From NCBI RefSeq assembly GCF_003028415.1, contig NZ_PYSV01000003.1, positions 62,001-126,000 on the forward strand: 64,000 nucleotides of DNA, in the 5' to 3' direction. This DNA is from Deinococcus arcticus. Lineage in GTDB: Bacteria > Deinococcota > Deinococci > Deinococcales > Deinococcaceae. The position numbers and the translations under genes are program-made. The notes below the pieces were generated by a model, which ran no database searches, was not told where the DNA came from, and saw only the letters and a list, made by a program, of their open reading frames with translations. Positions 18,940-26,647 of the stretch are shown here, in pieces. How positions within the stretch are numbered: position 1 is the stretch's first letter; each line of letters begins with the position of its first letter.

Positions 18940-19101
18940 ATGGCCCGCCTCTTCCTGGCCCTGTACCTGGGCGCCCTGAGCGCCCTGCACGTGGCCCCCG
19001 CCCCCCACACCCCCACCCTGGCCGCCTGCACCGTGTTCGCGGGCTTCCTGGCCCTGGCCTTCGCCCTTCGCCGGTTGACCCTAAAGGACGTGACCCTGTG
19101 A
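18940..19101 (+). CDS. small membrane protein (53 aa)
   Basis: This frame (MARLFLALYLGALSALHV...) has two hydrophobic segments and a basic loop (LRRLTLKD). AAAGGA lies 10-14 bases before the ATG. Its TGA overlaps the GTG of the next gene. Confidence 0.55.
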   Translation: MARLFLALYLGALSALHVAPAPHTPTLAACTVFAGFLALAFALRRLTLKDVTL

Positions 19102-19301
19102 CCCACCCCGCCCCCCTCGAAGACCCGCGCACCCCGGCCCGGCTGGCCGCTAACTGCCGCGCCGCTGACCTCACTTCGTTTGAACGCCTCGAAGCCCTGC
19201 GGAATATTGCGCTGCGCCGGGCTGTGCTGGCCCGTGAACTGGCCCAGCTCGAAGCCCTGGAAGGCGCGCACCGCGCCGCGCTGGCCGGGGGCCGGGCATG
19301 A
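19098..19301 (+). CDS. hypothetical small helical protein (67 aa)
   Basis: This Ala/Leu/Arg-rich helical protein (RLEALRNIALRRAVLARELAQLEALEGAHRAAL) may form a coiled coil. GTG start and ATGA end overlap both neighbours. The leucine spacing resembles the KR..RLxxLE proteins of the leftward operon. Confidence 0.6.
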   Translation: MTHPAPLEDPRTPARLAANCRAADLTSFERLEALRNIALRRAVLARELAQLEALEGAHRAALAGGRA

Positions 19302-19633
19302 CCCGCGCCGCCCCTGCGCCCCTGTGGGCCCCCTGTGAACTGTCCAGCAAGCCCCGCGCCGCGCTGCCGGTGCCTGCCCTGGACAGCGTGCTGTCCCCCG
19401 CCTGGGCCGCCCGGCTCATCCTGAAAGACGCGGCCCAAGATCATCTGCGCGATCTGGCCGGGCCCACCGTGGGCGCCTGGGCCGCGTACTGGCAGGGCGC
19501 GGGCCTGTCCCTGGCTGACCTGCACGAAGCCTGCGACATGCTCACCGGGGCCTGGATGAATGAGCGCGCCCAGCGGGCCCACACCCGCGCCCACCTGCGC
19601 CGCCTTGCCCAGCAGCACCGGGCCCCCGCCTAG
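19298..19633 (+). CDS. hypothetical protein (111 aa)
   Basis: This mostly helical protein contains AAQDHLRDLAGPTVGAWAAYWQGAGLSLADLHEACDMLTGAWMNERAQRAHTRAH. It starts at ATG overlapping the upstream stop. It has no recognised domain; it is probably an early-region protein of the element. Confidence 0.6.
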   Translation: MTRAAPAPLWAPCELSSKPRAALPVPALDSVLSPAWAARLILKDAAQDHLRDLAGPTVGAWAAYWQGAGLSLADLHEACDMLTGAWMNERAQRAHTRAHLRRLAQQHRAPA

Positions 19634-19951
19634 GTGGAAGCCCGCGCCCCGCTGCGCGTGGCCTCCACGCTGGCCGCCCTGCCGGTCCTGGCCGCCTACC
19701 GGACGGGCAGCCCGGCGTGCCCGTGGCCGCACTTCACCGACACCGCCGGGCGCGTGCATACCCTCTTGCCCGGTCTGGACGTGGCCGCGCTGACCCTGCC
19801 GGACGGCGCGCGGGCCGTGCTGTACGTGGCCCAGGGGGGCGAAGCCTACACGCCCCAGGGTCAGGACCGGCAGGGCTTCGTGTGCCCCGCCCGCCTGTGG
19901 CCCCAGGTGGCCCGCGCCCTGGGCCTGACCGGCGAAGAGGAAACGGCGTGA
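19634..19951 (+). CDS. hypothetical protein (105 aa)
   Basis: The frame starts with a GTG directly after the upstream TAG. It encodes an alpha/beta protein (GARAVLYVAQGGEAYTPQGQDRQGFVCPARLW) ending LTGEEETA, where the element-wide motif GGCGAAGAGG codes for the last residues. Its TGA overlaps the next GTG. Confidence 0.6.
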   Translation: MEARAPLRVASTLAALPVLAAYRTGSPACPWPHFTDTAGRVHTLLPGLDVAALTLPDGARAVLYVAQGGEAYTPQGQDRQGFVCPARLWPQVARALGLTGEEETA

Positions 19952-20349
19952 AGCGGCGCAGGCCCCAGCCGGTGCGCCCGGCAGCGCCGCGCCCGCCCCG
20001 CCCTGTCTTTCCCTTCGCCGTGACCCTGCGCGCCTGCGCCCTGATCTTCGAGGGGGACGGCAGCCCGGCCCTGTACGTGTGTGCAGACGATCACGGCGGC
20101 GTGCCCCGCCTGTACCGTGTGCCTAACGGCGTGCGGGTCACGGTGAAGGCCCCCCACCCCCTGCCGGACAGCGCGCGGCGCGTCTTCCTGCCCCACGGCA
20201 GCGCCGCCACCTTCCAGGCCGCAGACGGGCGCGTGTCGGTCCTGTCCCTGCACACCGTCCGCCTGTGCCGGGAAGTCCTCGAAGCCCTGGAAGCGCACGC
20301 CCAGGCCGTGCGGACACGCGGCGAAGAGAAAGGCCAGGGGGCCGCGTGA
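19948..20349 (+). CDS. hypothetical protein (133 aa)
   Basis: A Pro/Arg-rich N-terminus (VKRRRPQPVRPAAPRPPRP) precedes a beta-rich domain (ALIFEGDGSPALYVCADDHGGVPRLYRVPNGV) and an Arg/Glu helix. The start is the GTG at 19948 that overlaps the upstream TGA. It ends in GEEKGQGAA, again from the GGCGAAGAGAAAG motif. It is the last clear gene of the rightward operon. Confidence 0.6.
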   Translation: MKRRRPQPVRPAAPRPPRPVFPFAVTLRACALIFEGDGSPALYVCADDHGGVPRLYRVPNGVRVTVKAPHPLPDSARRVFLPHGSAATFQAADGRVSVLSLHTVRLCREVLEALEAHAQAVRTRGEEKGQGAA

Positions 20350-20382
20350 AGCGTGCCCGCAGACGCCCCCACCGCCCCAGCC

Positions 20383-20604
20383 TCAGGCTGCACCCACACC
20401 AGCCGCCGTAGTGGCCGCCAGTGCGGGCAGGGTAGCCAGGATCCCACCGAAAGACCGGGTGAGGGCGTTCCCGCCCTGCCGCCCAGCCCGATCTGCCCCG
20501 TCCTGTATCCCTCGTTCCAGGTCACACAGGCTGCGTTCGCTCTGATCAGTACGCACGCGTACATCTATCCACGCGGTATCAACCTGCCCTTCAACGTCTG
20601 TCAT
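20383..20604 (-). pseudogene. fragment resembling a phage tail tape-measure protein N-terminus
   Basis: The 73-residue frame reads AWIDVRVRTDQSERSLCDLERGIQDGADRAGRQGGNALTRSFGGIL..., which matches the start of tape-measure proteins (a strand with aDxSg..., then a helix, then G..G..G and an Ala-rich hydrophobic run). Real tape-measure proteins have many hundreds of residues, so this is a truncated relic. It supports phage ancestry for part of the element. Confidence 0.5.
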
Positions 20605-20630
20605 ATCTCACCTGCCTTCCCCAATGAAAA

Positions 20631-20649
20631 TGGCGGCCACTGGCCGCCA
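20631..20649 (-). terminator. terminator of the lipoprotein gene
   Basis: The near-perfect palindrome TGGCGGCCAcTGGCCGCCA lies 22 bp after the leftward lipoprotein stop; on the minus strand it is followed by TTTTCATT. Confidence 0.65.
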
Positions 20650-20670
20650 AAAGCTGGACAAGAGATTCGA

Positions 20671-21678
20671 TTAAAAAGGACTACCCATAGCAAGGATGAC
20701 ATTGGTTGCTGGCAGAATTCTATATGTCATTTCGCTACCCTTTCCTTCCGTAAAGGTATAGTGAGATTGTATAAAATTCCACCCACCCTTCAAACTGAGA
20801 TCGTAATCCCGTGTCATTCCACCATAATTATCTTTACAAAAAGCCTTAGACTTTATTGTGCCCGACCTATCAGCATAAATGAAGCTATTGGGCCCAGAGT
20901 CAGGATATGCGGTATGTGAGTGAGGATTACTTCCATCTGGATTGAAAACAGTCAATGGAAATTCACCACTTTGCGCATTGCCAAGACCACTTATATCCAT
21001 CGCCAAATGCTTCATCAAGAAGATCTTCATTTCAGGCGTGCTCAGCTCAATTGTACCGGTGCAATTTTCAGGCAAAGTAGTTGGAAAAGGCTTCAGAATT
21101 GGAGCAATCTTCTCTGGCGCGATTGGTGCAAGAGCAATGGTATAGTCATCTTTCACGACGCCAGTTGTCAAGACGGTTTTTTGATTCCAATCGCCAGAAA
21201 AGTCAATACCGTAAGCAGTGACCGTGCGTCCCTTCGCCGACGCATCTTGGTATCTCCCCAAGCCTCGGGACAACCGCACTGTCAGCACAGGCAGCGCAGC
21301 AGGTGCCGCAGGCGTGACCGTGACCGTCACAGCTTTTTCGGTGATGTTTCCAGCAGCATCTGCCGCCACAACTCGATATTGCACCGCCATGTCTGACGTG
21401 GGCTCAGCAAACGTTTCTTCCACTTCATAGGGCGCTGTTACGTCCTTGCTCATCAGCGTGTTGCCTTTATAGAAGGACACGCTGGTCACCGCGACGTTGT
21501 CTGAAGCCGTGGCTGTCAGTTTGACAGTTCCGCCGCCAGCCAGCGTGTTGGCGTTCGATGCGATCATCAGAGAAGGCGCCACCGTGTCAGCGGGCTCAGG
21601 GGTCTGTGGCGGATCACAGGCGGTGATAAGGGCAGCAGTTAATGCGAGGGCAGGAAGAAACAAACGGGGCACACTCAT
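20671..21678 (-). CDS. lipoprotein with an Ig-like domain, cargo gene
   Basis: This 335-residue protein has a lipoprotein signal (SVPRLFLPALALTAALITAC; Cys about residue 21), then an Ig-like domain of the Big_7 type (TVKLTATASDNVAVTSVSFYKGNTLMS...PYEVEETF...RVVAADAAGN, about residues 45-125), then an unrecognised C-terminal domain with two cysteines. It is clearly richer in AT than its neighbours, suggesting recent gain. It stands alone with its own terminator. Confidence 0.75.
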   Translation of the reverse strand: MSVPRLFLPALALTAALITACDPPQTPEPADTVAPSLMIASNANTLAGGGTVKLTATASDNVAVTSVSFYKGNTLMSKDVTAPYEVEETFAEPTSDMAVQYRVVAADAAGNITEKAVTVTVTPAAPAALPVLTVRLSRGLGRYQDASAKGRTVTAYGIDFSGDWNQKTVLTTGVVKDDYTIALAPIAPEKIAPILKPFPTTLPENCTGTIELSTPEMKIFLMKHLAMDISGLGNAQSGEFPLTVFNPDGSNPHSHTAYPDSGPNSFIYADRSGTIKSKAFCKDNYGGMTRDYDLSLKGGWNFIQSHYTFTEGKGSEMTYRILPATNVILAMGSPF

Positions 21679-21719
21679 AACATACACACTCGTTTTTGCG
21701 TCAGCGTGACAAACCACCC

Positions 21720-22322
21720 CTCACCCCCCCAGCGCCGCAGCGCGTTTGATATCGACGTTCAGGCCCAGGTTCTGGACCCACTCCGATACCCGGCCAGCGC
21801 GCAGCGCGGTCATGTGCTCGCGCGCGGCCTGCTGCGGGATGCTGCTGCCCTCCCCTTCGCCCCTGAACTGAGGGGCCCACCCTTTCCAGCAGTTGCCACC
21901 CGAAAAAGCGCCCTAGGTCTTTCCTTCGCCGGAAGCCTGGGGCGCGTGCTGGGGGGCCCCCGTCCCCTTTGACCCGGCCCCCCACCCTTCCCCTGCAGGA
22001 CGGGGCTTCTCTTTTCACCCCCCAGCTTCCCCACGTGAGGGGGCCCGCGTTTCAAACGCGACCGTCTGCCCCGGCCCTGCATCGCTTCTCTTCGCCGGTC
22101 TGGAATGTCTGAACTGTCCGGCCCCCACGCTTGGGCGAACTGCACGAAACGCACGGCCCCCACGCGCCCATGAATTGCCCCCCAGCAGGCCACCTGCATC
22201 CCCACGGGCACGGCTTCCCTGCCCCTGTGGCGCTTTCTGCGGGGGCACGCGCGCAGGCCAGGGGGGCGCTTCCCTTCACCCCGCGCGCAGGCCCTATAGG
22301 GCTTCCAGCAGCAAAAGCGAGC
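21720..22322. other. region without a convincing gene
   Basis: Both strands show only proline/arginine-rich frames typical of chance translation. On the minus strand, 21720 to ~21815 reads IPQQAAREHMTALRAGRVSEWVQNLGLNVDIKRAAALGG, protein-like but without a start, so probably the relic of a phage gene. Copies of the GGCGAAG motif lie at 21924 and 22090. Confidence 0.4.
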
Positions 22323-22781
22323 CTACGTTCTTGGGGGAACGTCGCTTTCTCTCATTACACCCTCTAGGAAAGTGTCGTCCGGCCTGCCCGAGTATTCGGC
22401 GTGGGTGTACATCATCAGGAGATGTATCTGACACGCGGCCTCCTCGATGGCATACATGATGCGGCCCTTCTGAGCTGCACCACGCGCATAGGGGAAGTTC
22501 AGGTATGCCTTCCAAAACTCCCAGCCCTCCAAGCTGTATACCATTCGTCGCGCCCCGGCCAACGTTCCGCCGGGCCAAGGCTCAGGCTCCATCTTCTCCA
22601 GACCGGCCATGGCTTGCCCCCGCATCTGGCGGGGGCTAACGGTTAACTCCTGCAAGACAGCCCCAAACAACTCGAGGGCTGCCTCTTTATCCCGCTTGGC
22701 AAGCCCTTTGAGGTATGCCTTGAGCGTACGCTCGAACTGCGGCCCTCGAATTAAGCTATACGAGGGACTTAAGCCAGTCAT
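22323..22781 (-). CDS. RelE/ParE-superfamily toxin-like protein
   Basis: This 152-residue protein has the RelE-type order: SYSLIRGPQFERTLKAYLKGLAKRD at the start, a longer central insert, then GRIMYAIEEAACQIHLLMMYTHAEYSGRP, which matches the terminal strands of RelE/YoeB-like mRNA interferases. It is longer than typical RelE (~90). It starts 26 bases inside the upstream gene, the arrangement of an antitoxin-toxin pair. Target and catalytic residues cannot be assigned. Confidence 0.65.
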   Translation of the reverse strand: MTGLSPSYSLIRGPQFERTLKAYLKGLAKRDKEAALELFGAVLQELTVSPRQMRGQAMAGLEKMEPEPWPGGTLAGARRMVYSLEGWEFWKAYLNFPYARGAAQKGRIMYAIEEAACQIHLLMMYTHAEYSGRPDDTFLEGVMRESDVPPRT

Positions 22782-23220
22782 CAATTTCAGCGCGAGTTTG
22801 GATGGGAGGCGTAGGCTCAGCCTCCACTGCAGCAGATACAGCCTGTCGCATGTCTGCGCAGAATGCCTCGTGCTCGTCCTCAGACAGAGAAAGGACATCA
22901 TCCATCAGCAGGGAAAGTGTGCGGGTGTAATCCACAAAATCCCCAAGCTGTCCCGTTTGTTGGAGCTGAAGCATCATCTTCATGGCGTGAGGGGTTGCTT
23001 TGAACATCTGCCACCGGGAAGGGCGAAATGTGGCGGCTCCAAGTGCCCAGTTGTAGATTTCTGCCTTCTGAACAGCAGGCATTTCTACCCAAGTTCGCCG
23101 AAGCGTAGCCCTAAGGAGCGTGGCTTTCGCGGACAGGGCGCGGTAGTTGACGCCCTCTACAGGCTTGCGCGCCTGCGGAAGTTGTCCTATCTCGCCTAAT
23201 GTGACCGTCGCCATAACCAT
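22756..23220 (-). CDS. putative antitoxin partner of the RelE-like protein
   Basis: This 154-residue, mostly helical protein (ATVTLGEIGQLPQARKPVEGVNYRAL at the start; acidic C-terminus EAEPTPPIQTRAEIDDWLKSLV) precedes and overlaps the toxin-like gene. It does not resemble RelB, PhD or HigA. The start at 23220 or two codons later is uncertain. The sequence CGGGAACGTCCGG on the minus strand, ~30 bp upstream, is shared with the GNAT module. Confidence 0.55.
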   Translation of the reverse strand: MVMATVTLGEIGQLPQARKPVEGVNYRALSAKATLLRATLRRTWVEMPAVQKAEIYNWALGAATFRPSRWQMFKATPHAMKMMLQLQQTGQLGDFVDYTRTLSLLMDDVLSLSEDEHEAFCADMRQAVSAAVEAEPTPPIQTRAEIDDWLKSLV

Positions 23221-23330
23221 ATCTTGCCTGTTCCCCCTTCCAGCATTCTTACCGGACGTTCCCGGACAATTTAGGGCATCTTAGGACAAGAGAGGGTGTC
23301 GCGTGCGCCGATTTGAGGAACGTGGAACCT

Positions 23331-23654
23331 CTACAGGGCTTCCAGCAGCAACCGGCGAAAAGAAGAGGCAAAGCGCCGCCCCATCACCTGCGCCGTGACA
23401 CCCTGCCGGTCTTCGTTCCAGACCTGCGCCCAGGTCTGCCGGGCGGCGGCCACGTCTTCCGGCAACCCCCACCGCTTGCCCCGTGCGCCGTAGCCCAGGC
23501 AGGCCACCTGCCCGTGCGCCTGCAGGCTTCGCAGCGCCCGGCGCGTGCTGCCCACGCTGGCCCCGGCGTGAAGGGTCAGCGTGGGCGCGTCCAGCAGCCC
23601 ACCGGCCAGCGCGGCCAGAATGCGGCGCTGCAGCCGTCCCGGTCCCCGGCTCAT
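23331..23654 (-). CDS. winged-helix DNA-binding protein
   Basis: This 107-residue basic protein contains LQRRILAALAGGLLDAPTLTLHAGASVGSTRRALRSLQAHGQVACLGYGARGKRWGL, a winged-helix pattern with the recognition helix SVGSTRRALRSLQAHG and the wing YGARGKRWGL. A C-terminal helix follows. It stands between the RelE-like and GNAT modules and may regulate one of them. Confidence 0.65.
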   Translation of the reverse strand: MSRGPGRLQRRILAALAGGLLDAPTLTLHAGASVGSTRRALRSLQAHGQVACLGYGARGKRWGLPEDVAAARQTWAQVWNEDRQGVTAQVMGRRFASSFRRLLLEAL

Positions 23655-23753
23655 GCCCCCAGTGTGGCAGACCCCATGAAAGATGCACTGGCCAGCAGCA
23701 ACAGCACACTTACGGCTTTCCCTTCGCCGGGCCGGTGGGGCGCAGGGTGGGTC

Positions 23754-24218
23754 TTACTCCAACAGGTCCAGGGCCATGAAGACAGTCTTTCCGTCCGGCT
23801 GATATTTCGTACGCTCGAAGCCCAGCCGCTCATAAAAAGGCACCCTGGGCGGCAAACTATCCAGCACCAAGAACCGCACGCCCATCAGCTCCGCGCCGCG
23901 CCGGGCAAGTTCCACTGCCGCCAGGACAAGCCATCGCCCGAGGCCCCGCCCCTGCGCCCGCTCGTCCACGGCAATCAGCTCCAGCAGCACTCCAGGGACA
24001 TTGCGAGCGCTTAGGGCGTATCTCTCGCGGTCTATCGAATCTGATAACTCGAAAGACTCCGCACGTAGAGCGATAAACCCTAAACACGTTCCGTTCTCTT
24101 CCACGTAATACGCGCGAGAGCGCCCCTCTCGTATGGCGCTCAGCAATTCGCCACGTAGCGCGTCGTTCATGGAAGGCTCGCCACAGTCAAACGCCCCACA
24201 ACGGTAGGTATGGGGCAT
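23754..24218 (-). CDS. GNAT acetyltransferase, TacT-like
   Basis: This ~154-residue protein has the TacT/AtaT-like layout: an N-terminal FDCGEPSMNDALR segment, a YVEENGTCLGFIAL strand, the acetyl-CoA loop in LLELIAVDERAQGRGLGRWLV and the closing PFYERLGFE. Such enzymes acetylate aminoacyl-tRNA and act as toxins with a small upstream antitoxin. A TTG at 24248 would add ten residues. A 53-residue frame lies just upstream. Confidence 0.8.
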   Translation of the reverse strand: MPHTYRCGAFDCGEPSMNDALRGELLSAIREGRSRAYYVEENGTCLGFIALRAESFELSDSIDRERYALSARNVPGVLLELIAVDERAQGRGLGRWLVLAAVELARRGAELMGVRFLVLDSLPPRVPFYERLGFERTKYQPDGKTVFMALDLLE

Positions 24219-24259
24219 AACAGTTAAGTTAAACGCTTCGTCAGGCAAAAGGCACTCGG

Positions 24260-24421
24260 TCAGGTTCTGGGCGAAGGTGTAGGGGCCGGTTTAATAACCA
24301 GCGTCTTTCCAAGCTCTCTTGCTGCCTGCAGGGTGGCTTTCCGTGCCGCTTCGTCTTCCGGGCTCCGCTTGCTTGGGTCAAGCAAGCGCTCTAGAACAGC
24401 GGTTTCAAAGACTAATCGCAT
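24260..24421 (-). CDS. small ORF (53 aa), possible GNAT partner
   Basis: This frame (MRLVFETAVLERLLDPSKRSPEDEAARKATLQAARELGKTLVIKPAP...) has a charged helical middle and a Pro-rich tail. It ends 12-42 bases before the GNAT start. It lacks the ribbon-helix-helix sequence of the usual DUF1778 antitoxins, so it would be a different type. CGGGAACGTCCGG (minus strand, 24441-24453) lies 20 bp upstream. Confidence 0.5.
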   Translation of the reverse strand: MRLVFETAVLERLLDPSKRSPEDEAARKATLQAARELGKTLVIKPAPTPSPRT

Positions 24422-24834
24422 GGCTCACACCCCTTTCTGGCCGGACGTTCCCGTAAGTAGCCGAGCCATGTTGACAGTTTAAGGCAACGGCATGACAGGT
24501 GTCTGAATCCCCCCCCTCGGGTGAACATTCGCGCAGCGCCCCCGATGGTGGGCGTTTGTCCACGCCAACAAAAGACGACATTTTGCGCCGCACAGCCCCG
24601 CCACTTGAAAGGACTTGGAAGCCTAAAAAGCCCGGCCCGGACAGCAACCCCGCCCCTGCAGGGCCAGCGCCATTAAAAGCCCAGACCGGCGAAGGAAGAG
24701 CCCACAGGTGGGCGCTATTTCCACCTGACAAAACCTGACATTCTGAAGAGACACGCCCAAGCTTAGGCCACGAAAGACGCCCACCTGTGCGGCATTTTCT
24801 CCGCATGGTGGGCGCTTGTTCCCCCTCAGAAAAG
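24422..24834. other. non-coding region with iteron-like repeats, candidate origin
   Basis: GGTGGGCGTTTGTCC, GGTGGGCGCTATTTCC and GGTGGGCGCTTGTTCC begin at 24547, 24707 and 24807. GCCCACCTGT at 24778 is an inverted copy and GCCCACAGGTGGGC (24700-24713) is a palindrome. The stretch lacks a credible gene and is locally less GC-rich. It lies between the GNAT module and the end of the primase-helicase operon, a plausible place for a replication origin. Confidence 0.5.
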
Positions 24835-25182
24835 CTAAGGTGTTCGCATATTCTCTTCGCCCACTTCGAGGGCCAGCAGCTCCCCCACGCCCACCGGCTG
24901 CCCGGTCAGGGTATGCAGGATGCCCGCCACGGTTGCCAGGGTGCCCAGGTCAATGCGTGACGTGTCCCCACGGGCCAGCCGGTAGACCGTGCCGGGGTCG
25001 AGCGTGCCCTGGGCATAGCCGGACATGGCGACCTGATACACGCTCAGGCCCCGCGCTTCGCAGGCTTCCCGCACCGTCACGCGGGCCACGTAGGGCGCCG
25101 GGCCGGGCGTGCCGTAGCCCAGGTGCGTCATGGGGTGCCCGTTGCTGTAGTGGCCGCGCACGCCCACCGGCTGCCGCGTCAT
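24835..25182 (-). CDS. helix-turn-helix protein, last gene of the replication operon
   Basis: This 115-residue protein has an XRE-like HTH (TVREACEARGLSVYQVAMSGYAQGTLDPGTVYRLARGDTSRIDLGTLATVAGIL, about residues 36-90). ATG at 25182 overlaps the upstream TGA. Lying next to the iteron-like region, it may bind there. Confidence 0.65.
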   Translation of the reverse strand: MTRQPVGVRGHYSNGHPMTHLGYGTPGPAPYVARVTVREACEARGLSVYQVAMSGYAQGTLDPGTVYRLARGDTSRIDLGTLATVAGILHTLTGQPVGVGELLALEVGEENMRTP

Positions 25183-25682
25183 GCCCCGCCCCCCAGCACG
25201 CGGCACAGGGCCGCTTCAAAGCGCCACAGGGCCGCGCCCCAGCGGGCCAGCCGGTGAACGTCTGCACTCAGGGGCACGCGCACCGCTTCACCGTCACACC
25301 ACGCGGCGCACGCCTCGAAGTAGGCGGCGAAGGAAGACGCCCGGCCTGCCGGTGGGGGCGTCATGGGCACACCGTCCGGCAGGTCTGGGCCGTCTGCCCA
25401 GGCCTGGGCCTCTTCTCTGGCCGGGTGGGCCACCTGGGGCAGCCCTTCGGGCAGGTGGGCACAGGCCACGCTCAGGCGGGCCAGCAGGCCGGGGGCTGCG
25501 CCGTGTTCTGTCACCTGCCCCGCGTCTTTCCAGGCCGCCCGGTCTGCCGCGCTCAGGCGGGACAGGGCCGCTTCGAGGTGCGCCCAGTTCTGCGCCCGCA
25601 CCTCTTCCACTCTGGCCGCGTGGGCCCGTTCCAGCACGTCCAGGCGGGCCAGCTTGCCCCCCGCTTTTCTCTTCGCCGTCAT
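25179..25682 (-). CDS. hypothetical protein (167 aa)
   Basis: The basic start MTAKRKAGGKLARLDVLERAHAARVEEVR is coded by the GGCGAAGAGAAAAG motif. A helical body and a Cys/Trp-rich stretch (FAAYFEACAAWCDGE) follow. The N-terminus is shared in pattern with four neighbouring small genes (K/R-rich, then L..LE). Function unknown. Confidence 0.6.
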   Translation of the reverse strand: MTAKRKAGGKLARLDVLERAHAARVEEVRAQNWAHLEAALSRLSAADRAAWKDAGQVTEHGAAPGLLARLSVACAHLPEGLPQVAHPAREEAQAWADGPDLPDGVPMTPPPAGRASSFAAYFEACAAWCDGEAVRVPLSADVHRLARWGAALWRFEAALCRVLGGGA

Positions 25683-25939
25683 GGTGTCCCCCTTCCTTCG
25701 CAGCGGTCAATGAGGGCCCGCAGCTCTTCGGTGCTCATGGCCTGCACCCGTGCCCGTGTCCTGGCTGCTTCCCCTTCGGGGTCCGGGTGCCCCTGAGCCA
25801 GTAGCAGCGCCGCGTGAAGTTCGTCTAGTTCCCGGTCACTCAGCCCGTCCAGATACGCCCGGCGGGCCGCCCAGACTTGCCGCATCCGCCCCGCGTGGGC
25901 CACTTCCAGAGCTTCGAGGCGCTTTCTCTTCGCCGTCAC
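25679..25939 (-). CDS. hypothetical small helical protein (86 aa)
   Basis: The protein starts MTAKRKRLEALEVAHAGRMRQVWAARRAYL, almost the same beginning as its downstream neighbour, then DGLSDRELDELHAALLLAQGHPDPEGEAARTRARVQAMSTEELRALIDRCEG. It is fully helical and charged. It overlaps the next gene by four bases. Confidence 0.6.
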   Translation of the reverse strand: MTAKRKRLEALEVAHAGRMRQVWAARRAYLDGLSDRELDELHAALLLAQGHPDPEGEAARTRARVQAMSTEELRALIDRCEGRGTP

Positions 25940-26145
25940 CCGTCCCCCTCACTGCACAGAAAGGCCCACAGGCTCAGGGCCCGCACGTCCCCCCGCAGGC
26001 TGTCCGGTGCTTCGAGTGCGGCCCGGTTCAGGGCGTCCGGCGTGACCTGGGCGCGCAGGTCTTCCGGCAGCGCGTCCCACAGGGCCACCGCCTGCCCCCG
26101 GCGCGCTTCCAGGCGGGCCACGCGGCCCCGCTTGCCCCCAGTCAC
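25936..26145 (-). CDS. hypothetical small helical protein (69 aa)
   Basis: The frame starts at GTG 26145, which overlaps the upstream TGA, and reads VTGGKRGRVARLEARRGQAVALWDALPEDLRAQVTPDALNRAALEAP. It shares the KR..RLxxLExR beginning of its neighbours. The longer open frame upstream lacks protein character. Confidence 0.55.
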   Translation of the reverse strand: MTGGKRGRVARLEARRGQAVALWDALPEDLRAQVTPDALNRAALEAPDSLRGDVRALSLWAFLCSEGDG

Positions 26146-26342
26146 GCCCGCCCCCTGGCCGCTTGCACTTCGCCGGGGGTCAGGGCCCGCGCAGGCAGGC
26201 GCACCACGTAGGCCGCGCCGGTCATCTGGGCCGGGTTGCCGTAGGCGTCCCGCAGGCCGTCCGGCCACACGATCACCACGCCGCGCAAGGCGGCCTGCCG
26301 GGCTTCCAGCTTCGCCAGCCGGGCCCGCGTCCCGGACTTCAC
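26142..26342 (-). CDS. hypothetical small protein (66 aa)
   Basis: GTG start; MKSGTRARLAKLEARQAALRGVVIVWPDGLRDAYGNPAQMTGAAYVVRL: a basic helix with RLAKLEAR, then a beta-type segment (VVIVWPDG). It overlaps both neighbours by four bases. Confidence 0.6.
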   Translation of the reverse strand: MKSGTRARLAKLEARQAALRGVVIVWPDGLRDAYGNPAQMTGAAYVVRLPARALTPGEVQAARGRA

Positions 26343-26647
26343 GCGGCCCCCCGGCCCAGACGCGGGCCACCTGTGGGCAGGTCTTCGCCTTCGCCTTGCC
26401 CGGCTTCCAGGGCCGTTATGCGGGCTTCCAATTCGCCCACTTCCACGATGCGGGCATACGCCGCCGCGCCCTGTGAAATGGCGTGAACGGCCTTCAGGGC
26501 GTGCGCCGGGTCTGCCTCTTCCAGCAGCTCACCGGCCCGCGTCAGGGCCCGCCACAGCAGCGCGCGGGCGTCTTCGAGGGTGCCGGGCTGGCCGCGCCGC
26601 TTTGCGCGCTTCGCCGTCCGGGCCGCTCTGGGGTCAGGATTTGCCAT
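26339..26647 (-). CDS. hypothetical small helical protein (102 aa)
   Basis: A K/R-rich start (ARTAKRAKRRGQPGTLEDARALLWRALTRAGELLEE) leads into a coiled-coil-like end (ARIVEVGELEARITALEAGQG). The size and helical layout recall small DNA-binding proteins such as terminase small subunits, but that is only a resemblance. The ATG lies 14 bases inside the upstream gene. Confidence 0.6.
   Translation of the reverse strand: MANPDPRAARTAKRAKRRGQPGTLEDARALLWRALTRAGELLEEADPAHALKAVHAISQGAAAYARIVEVGELEARITALEAGQGEGEDLPTGGPRLGRGAA

Noticed and set aside
20346..20411. 21-codon GTG frame overlapping the stop of the 19948 gene
   Set aside because: The overlap fits the operon rule, but the product is a short Arg/Pro/His-rich string with no further support.
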